Positions 1 through 6,765 of a DNA stretch of 9,484 bases are shown here, one piece after another (position 1 is the stretch's first letter; every line of letters starts with the position of its first letter). This DNA is from a bacterium TMED6 (lineage in GTDB: Bacteria; Fidelibacterota; Marinisomatia; SCGC-AAA003-L08; D37C17). The translations under genes were made by a program, and so were the position numbers. Where the stretch lies: contig NHBL01000014.1 in assembly GCA_002167465.1 (NCBI GenBank), positions 105,908-115,391 of the forward strand, read 5' to 3'. A model generated the notes under the pieces. That model had not been told where the DNA came from, did not search any database, and saw only the letters and a program-made list of their open reading frames with translations.

Positions 1-765
1 TTTTACAATTTTAGGTAAATTTGGTGTATTCCAATTTAAATGATTAGAAATTATATGAAATAGAGACATAATTAAATCTTCATCCCAATCAGGATTAATG
101 ATTAATTCTCTATTATTAATATTTAAAAATTTACTTTTTAATTTTCCAAAATTTTTAGTTGAGTTTAAAGATAATAATAATGGAAATAAAATTTGGTCCA
201 TTGAACGATCAAATTTCTTAGTATTAACATCCATAAACATATTTTCCCAATCAAATTCTGGTAATTTTTTTATCCAATTTTGACAATTATCATTATAGTT
301 TTGCCATTTTAGCCATGTAGCATCTGTATTTAATACTAAAAGTTTGGCCATTAAATCTTTGGGAATATCTATTTTATAAAGCCATATTAAAAAAATTAGA
401 GTAGAAAATGGAAATTTAGATTTAAAAGAACTAGCAGTTAATCCATCTAATATATTAGGATTACAAGATGTTTCAAAACCCTTAGGTATAAATCCATCAA
501 CAGATACAATATGACCACCTACGGCTTTGCCTTGTTTAGGTAAAATATTTAAATCTACCCAAACAATCTCTTTTTTTTTATTTATAGCTTCTTGAGAGAC
601 CCATAAAGATTCATGATTATAATATCCTACTAAATCCCAATTAAGATGATGTTTTAGCAATGCAGAGCAGAGCAAGCCATCATAGCTTGCTGAAATAATC
701 ATAGGCATTTTCTTCTTTTTAAGCCAAGGATATGTTTTAATAATATTTTTTGTATTGAAAATCAT
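1..765 (-). CDS. Conserved hypothetical protein, 3' end beyond the window
   Basis: The reverse strand is open for 255 codons from ATG at 765 to base 1 with no stop, so the C-terminus is missing. I do not recognise the family with certainty. Visible landmarks are SxxxDGLL at about residues 26-32, a hydrophobic strand ending in VDLNI (about 70-74), GGH (about 83-85), CNPN (about 101-104), and a hydrophobic stretch after KFPFST (about 118-133). An Asp-Gly motif, an Asp after a strand and a later His recall DHH/RecJ-like phosphoesterases and some phage hypothetical proteins, but this is only a weak resemblance. No signal peptide is seen, so it is probably cytoplasmic. No Shine-Dalgarno precedes 765; ATG at 708, after a purine-rich run, is an alternative start that keeps the SxxxDGLL motif. 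It is divergent from the operon at 844. Confidence 0.82.
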   Translation of the reverse strand, partial: MIFNTKNIIKTYPWLKKKKMPMIISASYDGLLCSALLKHHLNWDLVGYYNHESLWVSQEAINKKKEIVWVDLNILPKQGKAVGGHIVSVDGFIPKGFETSCNPNILDGLTASSFKSKFPFSTLIFLIWLYKIDIPKDLMAKLLVLNTDATWLKWQNYNDNCQNWIKKLPEFDWENMFMDVNTKKFDRSMDQILFPLLLSLNSTKNFGKLKSKFLNINNRELIINPDWDEDLIMSLFHIISNHLNWNTPNLPKIVK

Positions 766-777
766 ATATTTAGATTG

Positions 778-804
778 TTGAAAGTCATTATATTACACTT
801 TCAA
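778..804. promoter_or_regulatory. Inverted repeat flanking a -10 box in the divergent intergenic region
   Basis: TTGAAAGT (778-785) and ACTTTCAA (797-804) are perfect reverse complements separated by 11 bases. Read leftwards, the spacer holds a perfect TATAAT (792 to 787); read rightwards it holds TATATT (789-794). The leftward box would place a transcript start near 780, about 15 bases before the ATG at 765. No convincing -35 box is found for either direction. An operator controlling one or both divergent genes is an inference; in such AT-rich DNA an 8-bp repeat can arise by chance. Confidence 0.35.
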
Positions 805-833
805 ATATAAAGGATTATTTGATATTATAAAAT

Positions 834-838
834 AGAGG
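834..838 (+). promoter_or_regulatory. Ribosome binding site of the first operon gene
   Basis: AGAGG lies 5 bases before the ATG at 844. It is one of the clearer Shine-Dalgarno matches in the window and fixes the start of the first gene of the six-gene operon. Confidence 0.6.
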
Positions 839-843
839 TAATT

Positions 844-1557
844 ATGAATTGTATTAAAAATAAATTATATATCTTATTATTAATAGCCTATGCTTTTCCA
901 TTAGGAGGTATTGGTTTTTCTCTCCAAAATAATATTGTTGCTTATGATTTTAATGAGACATCAAGTGAAGCAGTAGGAGATTTGAATTTATCTTTTCAAG
1001 ATAATGGGTTAGAGCAAGGGTTCAATTTTTTTATTTATTTTGATGCTTTGCCTCTTGATTTTGCAATTGAATATTCAAAGGAATTAAAATATCAAGAATT
1101 ATCTACTACTTTAACATATGTCAATGAATTAAATACTACAATTCTGACAAATCCTTCATATGCAGGTAGAGTATCAGACTATTTTACTGTTAGAAAGGAT
1201 CTGATGGATTTATCCATCCCTATTTTAGCAAAAGTTGCTTTGAGTGTAGGTGGAGGATTTAATACGCATAAATCTATTATTCCTTCAATTTCTTTACTTA
1301 ATGATATTTATGATACAGATAATTTAAATGATTTATTTTCTGCTGCAGAACAAGCTTGGGATTCAGATGCCGTGTATGATGCATTAAATGATAATTCTAT
1401 GGATGCAACTGGTCTACATATTCAATGTGGTGTGCAGGCTAAAGTATTAATGCTTAGCGCTTTTATAACAGCAAAATATACTTTTATAACTAAAGATAAA
1501 AATAATAGTATTGATAGTTTTCCTGGATTTACAGTTGGTTTAGCATATGGTTTATAA
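844..1557 (+). CDS. Exported hypothetical protein, possibly outer-membrane barrel-like
   Basis: This 237-residue protein has no function I can name. Residues 1-26 look like a signal peptide: Lys at 5 and 7, a hydrophobic core YILLLIAYAFPL, then small residues before FSLQNN. There is no lipobox. The rest alternates short hydrophobic strands with polar loops (about 57-76, 123-138, 188-214, 226-237) and ends in FTVGLAYGL, with an aromatic near the end, as in many outer-membrane beta-barrels. A loop at about 152-187 is rich in Asp and Asn. An outer-membrane or periplasmic site is therefore likely, but the barrel assignment is inference. The start is supported by AGAGG five bases upstream. Its 3' end overlaps the endonuclease gene by 11 bases, so the two are probably translationally coupled. 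It is the first gene of the operon. Confidence 0.8.
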   Translation: MNCIKNKLYILLLIAYAFPLGGIGFSLQNNIVAYDFNETSSEAVGDLNLSFQDNGLEQGFNFFIYFDALPLDFAIEYSKELKYQELSTTLTYVNELNTTILTNPSYAGRVSDYFTVRKDLMDLSIPILAKVALSVGGGFNTHKSIIPSISLLNDIYDTDNLNDLFSAAEQAWDSDAVYDALNDNSMDATGLHIQCGVQAKVLMLSAFITAKYTFITKDKNNSIDSFPGFTVGLAYGL

Positions 1558-2488
1558 AATCAAAAAAATTATTTTTATTTTATTTTTTTCTGTTGGATTT
1601 TCACAAGAAATAATTGGTGAAGGCTTACAAGGTCAAGAATTAATTCAATATTTAATTAATAATTACAAAACATCAAATGTATTAAGCTATAATGGTGCGC
1701 GTGACGCGATGTATGGTTATATTGATAATGAAAATGGCAGCGTACAATGTATTTATACAGAATATACAGTAGACAATGTCCCAAGTGATAATCCAAGAGC
1801 ATATCTTTATGAAAATGGAATTGATTGTGAGCATTTATTTCCTCAAAGTATGTATGAGGGAACATCACCTATGAAATCTGATATACATCATTTACGTCCA
1901 TGTAAAAGCAATGTAAATAGTTCTAGAGGAAATAAACCTTATAATGAATCAAATGACAATCAAACACAAACATGGTATTGGCTAGAATATCAACAAAGTA
2001 ATCCTCCAAATCAGAATAGAGATAAATATTCGGAAAGTGCATCTGGAGTTTTTGAGCCACGAGAAGAGGTCAAAGGAGATATTGCTAGAGCTATTTTTTA
2101 TTTTTATACTATGTATTCAAATGTTGCAGATGATAATTTTTTTGAAGAACAAAAAGATATTTTATATGATTGGCATCAAGATGATCCAATAAATCAATTA
2201 GAAGTAAATCGAACTTGGGACATAGCAGATTATCAAGATTATCCTAATCCATTTATAGTAGATGAAACTTTAATTCAGAGATGTTATTATGAACAAGACA
2301 TCGATTTTGTAATAGGTGATGTCAATTTAGATAATATAATAAATGTTTTAGATATAATAGTAATCATGAATTATATATTAAATTTATCAGATTTAAACGA
2401 TCAACAAATAGAATTGGCAGATATGAATCAAGACCAAGGAATTAACATTTTAGACATAGTATTATTAATAGGAGAAATTATATCATGA
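1547..2488 (+). CDS. Secreted endonuclease I family nuclease with C-terminal dockerin repeats
   Basis: The 313-residue product is a beta-beta-alpha-metal (His-Me finger) nuclease of the endonuclease I (EndA/NucM/Vvn) family, which cuts DNA and often RNA non-specifically outside the cytoplasm. Residues 1-19 are a signal peptide ending VGFS-Q. Family motifs are present: CEHLFPQS (94-101; Glu95 and His96 as metal ligand and general base), DIHHLRP (112-118), RGNKP (127-131; Asn129 as likely metal ligand), [11 protein letters not shown] (171-181) and YPNPF (232-236). Two EF-hand-like dockerin loops follow: D258-N260-D262-N266-D269 and D292-N294-D296-N300-D303. The usual Gly after the third ligand is Asn263 or Gln297. 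Four cysteines (68, 94, 119, 246) could form disulfides in the envelope. The start lies inside the preceding gene with no clear Shine-Dalgarno but gives a perfect signal peptide. Its stop overlaps the FKBP start (ATGA). Confidence 0.93.
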   Translation: MVYKIKKIIFILFFSVGFSQEIIGEGLQGQELIQYLINNYKTSNVLSYNGARDAMYGYIDNENGSVQCIYTEYTVDNVPSDNPRAYLYENGIDCEHLFPQSMYEGTSPMKSDIHHLRPCKSNVNSSRGNKPYNESNDNQTQTWYWLEYQQSNPPNQNRDKYSESASGVFEPREEVKGDIARAIFYFYTMYSNVADDNFFEEQKDILYDWHQDDPINQLEVNRTWDIADYQDYPNPFIVDETLIQRCYYEQDIDFVIGDVNLDNIINVLDIIVIMNYILNLSDLNDQQIELADMNQDQGINILDIVLLIGEIIS

Positions 2489-3393
2489 ATAAACAAATAA
2501 TGATTATTGGCGGTGTAGTATTTATTTTAGCATTAACATTTTTTTATCCACAAGGTGAAAAAGAAATTAATGCAGAACCAATGAAAGAAACGTTAGTAAA
2601 AGAATCTGATACAACACAAGATTCAGATTTTTCATTTCAAAATTCAACAGAAGGGGGCAGTGTGATTACAACGGCTTCAGGTTTAAAATATGAAGTAATA
2701 AAAATGGGAACTGGTGATAAACCAAATGCAACAGATAAGGTTGAAGTACATTATCATGGTACATTAGAAGATGGTACTGTGTTTGATTCATCTGTTGATA
2801 GAGGAGAAACTATTTCATTCCCTTTAAACAGAGTGATTAAGGGTTGGACAGAAGGATTACAATTAATGCCGGTTGGTTCAAAATTTAAATTTACTATACC
2901 ATCAGAATTAGGTTATGGATCTAGAGACTTAGGTACAATTCCTCCTAATTCAACACTTATTTTTGAAGTAGAATTATTTAATATTGAAAAACCATTTGTT
3001 GATCCCGATTTTAGTTTGCCTGCTGAAGAAAAAACAACTGATTCTGGATTAAGATATTTAGATCACGTAATTGGTAATGGAGAAGCTGTAGTATCAGGAC
3101 AAGAAGCAATTGTGCATTATTCAGGTTATTTAGCTGATGGTACAAAGTTTGATAGCTCACATGATAGAGGACAGCCTTTTACTTTCCCATTAGGTCATGG
3201 AAGAGTAATTAAAGGTTGGGATGAAGGTGTGATTGGAATGAAAAAAGGTGGAAAACGTACTTTAATTATCCCGCCAGAATTAGGCTATGGTGAAAGAGGT
3301 GCGGGTGGAGTTATTCCTCCAAATGCTATGTTAATGTTTGAAGTTGAGCTAGTTGATTTTTTTGATGGAAACCATGATAATCATAATCATTAA
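2485..3393 (+). CDS. Membrane-anchored double-domain FKBP-type peptidyl-prolyl isomerase
   Basis: This enzyme catalyses cis-trans isomerisation of X-Pro bonds, probably as a folding helper outside the cytoplasm. Residues 5-20 form a hydrophobic N-terminal anchor or uncleaved signal, followed by a polar linker rich in Asp, Glu, Ser and Thr (23-60). Two complete FKBP domains follow, at about 64-167 and 184-292. Both keep the FKBP12 pocket residues: Tyr90, Phe100, Asp101, Val117-Ile118, Trp121, Tyr144 and Phe160 in the first, and Tyr212, Phe222, Asp223, Val241-Ile242, Trp245, Tyr268 and Phe285 in the second, so both are probably active. The tail DGNHDNHNH is rich in His and could bind metal, which is speculative. 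The start codon overlaps the nuclease stop by four bases (ATGA), implying coupled translation and a possible role in folding secreted proteins such as that nuclease. Confidence 0.95.
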   Translation: MNKQIMIIGGVVFILALTFFYPQGEKEINAEPMKETLVKESDTTQDSDFSFQNSTEGGSVITTASGLKYEVIKMGTGDKPNATDKVEVHYHGTLEDGTVFDSSVDRGETISFPLNRVIKGWTEGLQLMPVGSKFKFTIPSELGYGSRDLGTIPPNSTLIFEVELFNIEKPFVDPDFSLPAEEKTTDSGLRYLDHVIGNGEAVVSGQEAIVHYSGYLADGTKFDSSHDRGQPFTFPLGHGRVIKGWDEGVIGMKKGGKRTLIIPPELGYGERGAGGVIPPNAMLMFEVELVDFFDGNHDNHNH

Positions 3394-3412
3394 ATTTTGA
3401 AAGGATAGAAAA

Positions 3413-3862
3413 ATGAAAATTTTAAATAAAATATTCTTAACCTGTATAATATTATTCTTATTTACATCATGCTCACCTGTACGTAATGTTCCTTATATAG
3501 ATACCACAGAAACATTACAACTACAGGTAGGGATGAAAAAAGATGAAATAGTTTCAATATTGGGAGAGCCGGTATTAGTTAAAAGCGGGGAGAAGCAAAT
3601 TATAGAATGGGGATATGAAGTAAGATATAAAACTGTTTCTTCTGGCGCAAATAGTTTTCCATCAAAGAGAGGAAAATATGTTGGTACAACTTTTTCTCAT
3701 AATATGTTAATATTGGTTTTTGAAAATAATGAGCTAACTAAATGGTATTCAGATAATCAAGTTATACCAGGTAAACCATTTGCAATTAAAGCAAATCCTA
3801 TTGAAACTGTAATTAAAGTAATAGCTGGAACTTTAATATTTTCTATTCTAGCAGATGGATAA
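3413..3862 (+). CDS. BamE/SmpA-like lipoprotein
   Basis: The 149-residue product has a lipoprotein signal: Lys near the start, a hydrophobic core, and lipobox FTSC with Cys20 as the lipidated residue. Residues 36-56 (LQVGMKKDEIVSILGEP) match the core of the SmpA/OmlA (BamE) fold, a small domain found in the outer-membrane barrel-assembly machine and in other envelope lipoproteins. The match is to the fold, not specifically to BamE, and the protein is longer than classical BamE. A second hydrophobic segment lies near the C-terminus (132-146, VIKVIAGTLIFSIL), which is unusual for a simple soluble lipoprotein and may be a membrane helix. GAAAGGA precedes the ATG at usual spacing. It lies 19 bases after the FKBP gene and overlaps the kinase start by eight bases. 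A role in envelope assembly is inferred. Confidence 0.85.
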   Translation: MKILNKIFLTCIILFLFTSCSPVRNVPYIDTTETLQLQVGMKKDEIVSILGEPVLVKSGEKQIIEWGYEVRYKTVSSGANSFPSKRGKYVGTTFSHNMLILVFENNELTKWYSDNQVIPGKPFAIKANPIETVIKVIAGTLIFSILADG

Positions 3863-4763
3863 TAAATCTAAAGATATTGTAGTAGTAGGTTCTATTGCTT
3901 TTGATGATATTGAATCTATTAAAGGTAAGAAGAATCGTTTATTGGGTGGGTCTGGAACTTATTTTTCTTTAGCAGCCTCTTTATATACTAAAGTACATTT
4001 AATTGGAATTATAGGAGATGATTTTAACCAATCTTATATTGATATGTTACATTCAAAATCTATTTCTACTGACTATTTAATACAAGAATCAGGTAAAACT
4101 TTTAGTTGGGGAGGAAAATATAATTCAGACTTTTCTCAACGAGATACTCTTTTTACAGATTTGGGTGTTTTTGAATATTTTTCTCCTAAGATTGATGATT
4201 CAAAATTTAAAAAACCAATTTTATTTTTAGCCAATATACAACCTTCATTACAGATGCAAGTTATTGATCAGGTTTCTGATCCTAATTTAATAGTTATGGA
4301 TACTATGAATTTATGGATTGATAACAATCTTGATGAGTTAAATGCTGTAATTAAAAAAGTAGACATATTATTAATTAATGATGAAGAGGCAGTTGAATTA
4401 ACAGGTGTTAAAAATTTGTATAATGCTGGTTTAGCATTATTAAAACAAGGACCTGAGTATGTTATTATAAAAAAAGGTGGTGATGGTTCCTTAATTATAT
4501 CTAATCAAGATAATATTGAAATTCCAGCTATTCCTAATATTGATGTATATGATCCAACAGGGGCTGGAGATTCATTTGCTGGGGGATTCTTAGGATATAT
4601 TGCTTCAAACGAAAAATTTAATATAGTTGAGGCTGTTTTACATGGTACAGCTATAGCATCATATACTGTATCAGGTTTTGGTATAGAAAAAATTGAAAAA
4701 ATTGAATTAAATAGTATTAAAAAACGTATTAAATTACTAAAAGACTTAATAAAGGAATTTTAA
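3855..4763 (+). CDS. PfkB/ribokinase-family kinase, substrate unknown
   Basis: The 302-residue protein is of normal length for the PfkB family of ATP-dependent sugar and nucleoside kinases. The N-terminal substrate region has VVVGSIAFDDIE (9-20) and GGSGTYFSLAAS (31-42). NDEE (175-178) matches the NxxE magnesium motif, and DPTGAGDSFAGG (233-244) is the second PfkB signature with catalytic Asp239 and the anion hole. It most resembles a widespread group annotated only as sugar kinase with LGGxxTYFSLAAS and VMDTMNLWI-type segments; I cannot assign ribose, fructose-phosphate, inositol or nucleoside specificity. It has no signal peptide, so it is cytoplasmic, unlike its operon neighbours. It starts inside the end of the lipoprotein gene without a clear Shine-Dalgarno, so it probably depends on coupled translation. 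Confidence 0.93.
   Translation: MDNKSKDIVVVGSIAFDDIESIKGKKNRLLGGSGTYFSLAASLYTKVHLIGIIGDDFNQSYIDMLHSKSISTDYLIQESGKTFSWGGKYNSDFSQRDTLFTDLGVFEYFSPKIDDSKFKKPILFLANIQPSLQMQVIDQVSDPNLIVMDTMNLWIDNNLDELNAVIKKVDILLINDEEAVELTGVKNLYNAGLALLKQGPEYVIIKKGGDGSLIISNQDNIEIPAIPNIDVYDPTGAGDSFAGGFLGYIASNEKFNIVEAVLHGTAIASYTVSGFGIEKIEKIELNSIKKRIKLLKDLIKEF
4751..4755 (+). promoter_or_regulatory. Ribosome binding site of the TPR lipoprotein gene
   Basis: AAAGG lies within the last codons of the kinase gene, nine bases before the ATG at 4765. It supports that start, which gives a short, clean lipoprotein signal. Confidence 0.5.
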
Positions 4764-4764
4764 A

Positions 4765-5886
4765 ATGAAAAAATTTATATATATATTTGCAATTTTATTA
4801 TTTGCTTGCTCAACTACATCTGTTGAGTATAGAACTGCTACAACTTCTTTAAGAAATGATAGAGATTACAATAAAGCAGAAGAATATGCTAAAAAAGCAT
4901 TAGATGTAGATTCAAATGATGCATTACCGGCATATTTTTTAGCTATGGAGGTATATGGTAGTCCTTCTTCTCCTAAAAAAGATTATAAAAAAGCAGCAGA
5001 TTATTTTTCTAAAGCCCTAGAAATAGATGCGATAGATGGAGAAAATCAAAAACTAGAATCATCTAAAAATGTTCCACTTTCAGATGGTAGCTATAAAGAA
5101 TTAAAAACAATAGACGACGCGATTAAGTATTATTCATATAATTTATGGGCAGAATCTTTTAATGAAGGAATTTCTTTAATTGGGCAAGGTAAAAATGAAA
5201 AAGCTATTGAGCTATTTTTAGTTGCAGTAGAATTTCAACCTGAGGAGCCTAAGAGTTATAATGCATTAGCAACATTATATTATGAATCAAATGATTATAC
5301 AAAGGCTTCTAAAACTGCTGATAAAGCATTAAGTATGGATTCATCATTATCTGCATTATGGTCAATTAAGGGTCAAATTGCTATTGAAAAAAAAGACGAA
5401 ATTTTTGCTGAAGAGATGTTTAGAAAAGCATATGATGTGGCATTGAATAATAAAGAATCTGCAGAAAATTTATCAGGACATATGAGTAGATTATTTGATA
5501 TTTTATTTCGAAATGGTAAAAAATCTGAAGCACTATTATTAAGTGAAAGATTAATTGAAAGTGATCCTGAGAATATAGATTTATATCGTAATGCTGGTGC
5601 AGTTTATCAAACTATACTAGGAGATACTTTTTTAGCTGCAAGTGACGGTCTAATTAATATGAATACATTAAATGAACTTGAATTAGAAAATCTTAAAGAA
5701 CAATTTTCAGATTGTGTAAATATGGCTAAAAAAGCTAGAGAAAACTTTTTAATGTGTTCTGAGTTAGAGCTAGATGAAGTTGAGTCTGAGATTTATTATG
5801 AAGAGTCAAAAAAATTAAAAACTAGAATAAAAGAAATCAATCGTATTATTAAAGATATCAATAAAAAATTAGATGAATCAGAGTAA
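4765..5886 (+). CDS. TPR-repeat lipoprotein
   Basis: The 373-residue product begins with a very short lipoprotein signal (MKKF, hydrophobic core, LFAC with Cys15 lipidated), so it is tethered to a membrane facing the periplasm or exterior. Tetratricopeptide-like helix pairs are visible at about 34-53, 74-90, 132-161, 165-195, 198-229 and 243-273, with typical spacing of Ala, Tyr and Pro (for example YNKAEEYAKKAL and YTKASKTADKAL). TPRs are scaffolds for protein-protein contacts; the partner is unknown. The C-terminal part (304-373) is highly charged and probably helical or coiled-coil, rich in Lys, Glu and Ile. A 36-residue insert (91-126) separates the second and third repeats. It starts one base after the kinase stop and is the last gene of the operon. 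Its 3' end overlaps the convergent DUF58 gene by nine bases. Confidence 0.88.
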   Translation: MKKFIYIFAILLFACSTTSVEYRTATTSLRNDRDYNKAEEYAKKALDVDSNDALPAYFLAMEVYGSPSSPKKDYKKAADYFSKALEIDAIDGENQKLESSKNVPLSDGSYKELKTIDDAIKYYSYNLWAESFNEGISLIGQGKNEKAIELFLVAVEFQPEEPKSYNALATLYYESNDYTKASKTADKALSMDSSLSALWSIKGQIAIEKKDEIFAEEMFRKAYDVALNNKESAENLSGHMSRLFDILFRNGKKSEALLLSERLIESDPENIDLYRNAGAVYQTILGDTFLAASDGLINMNTLNELELENLKEQFSDCVNMAKKARENFLMCSELELDEVESEIYYEESKKLKTRIKEINRIIKDINKKLDESE

Positions 5887-6765
5887 TTTTTTTCTTTTAA
5901 TTAAAAATTGATATAAAGCTAAATCTAAATTCTGATTTGTAAGTAATAAATTATAATCAATTTTATTTAATAAGCATTCAGTTTGATAATAATTAATCAT
6001 TTTTTGAATTTCTCTTTTGTACGATTTGTTAATTTGCCACGGTTCAGTTTCAATGATTTCATCTGTTTCTAAATCTTCAAAGATAGTACGTTCTTTATAA
6101 TCCAAATCTATTTCTTTTGGATCAAGTACATGAAAAACTAACACGTCATTATTATTATATTTAAAATGTTTTAGGCTATCAAGTACCATCTTTGGATCAT
6201 CTAATAAATCTGATATTAAAATAATCAATCCTTTTTTATTAATTTTTTCAGCACCTAAATGAAGTACTTTACTAATATTAGTATCATTTCCAATTTTTGT
6301 TTTTTCTAAAATTGATAATATTGTATTTAAATGTGCTTTATTATTTTTTGGTGGTATAGTTGATTTAATTTCAGAATCAAATACAACTAAACCTGATGCA
6401 TCTTTTTGTTGCATCATCAAATAGCTCAATATTGCAGTAATCATCTTACTGTATTCAAATTTTGATATTTTATCAGAAGCAAATTGCATTGATTTACTTG
6501 AATCTAAGAATATATGTGCTAATAAATTTGTTTCTTCTTCAAATCTTTTAACATAATATTTATCAGTTTTACTCCATAGTTTCCAATCAATATTTTTTAC
6601 TTCATCCCCAACACCGTATGCTCTATGTTCTGAAAATTCAATTGAAAAACCATGGTATGGACTTTTATGTATTCCTGACATATAGCCCTCAACAATCATC
6701 TTTGCTTGTAAGTATAAGCTGTCAATTTGATTAATTACATTTGGATTTAAATAAGTATTTTTCAT
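5878..6765 (-). CDS. DUF58 / von Willebrand A-like protein
   Basis: This 295-residue protein belongs to the DUF58 family, whose members have a vWA-like fold and are usually encoded beside MoxR ATPases. The family signature is clear: HGFSIEFSEHRAYGVGD (38-54), IDWKLWSKTD (59-68) and VKRFEEETN (72-80). A complete metal-ion-dependent adhesion site is present: DSSKS (88-92, DxSxS), Thr162, and Asp186 in ISDLLDD. It can therefore probably bind a divalent cation and a partner protein. No membrane segment or signal is seen, so a cytoplasmic location is likely. The start overlaps the moxR stop by four bases (TCAT on the plus strand, ATGA on the coding strand). The exact function is unknown; by analogy MoxR may remodel or insert metal into a target with DUF58 as adaptor. 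BatA/BatB-type genes do not follow. Confidence 0.93.
   Translation of the reverse strand: MKNTYLNPNVINQIDSLYLQAKMIVEGYMSGIHKSPYHGFSIEFSEHRAYGVGDEVKNIDWKLWSKTDKYYVKRFEEETNLLAHIFLDSSKSMQFASDKISKFEYSKMITAILSYLMMQQKDASGLVVFDSEIKSTIPPKNNKAHLNTILSILEKTKIGNDTNISKVLHLGAEKINKKGLIILISDLLDDPKMVLDSLKHFKYNNNDVLVFHVLDPKEIDLDYKERTIFEDLETDEIIETEPWQINKSYKREIQKMINYYQTECLLNKIDYNLLLTNQNLDLALYQFLIKRKKLL

Noticed and set aside
98..283. Plus-strand open frame of 61 codons
   Set aside because: It lies wholly within the minus-strand gene at 1-765, has AT-rich low-complexity content and no ribosome binding site.
571..579. Run of nine T (A9 on the coding strand) as a possible slippage or frameshift site
   Set aside because: The reading frame is continuous and sensible on both sides, so nothing indicates a frameshift here.
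1656..1868. Minus-strand open frame of 70 codons
   Set aside because: It is antisense to the conserved nuclease domain, and its His/Tyr-rich translation is typical of a shadow frame.
5895..5906. TTTTAATTAAAA palindrome near the convergent gene ends, as a terminator
   Set aside because: It is made only of A and T, lacks a loop and GC stem, and lies inside the DUF58 coding region; such palindromes are expected by chance here.
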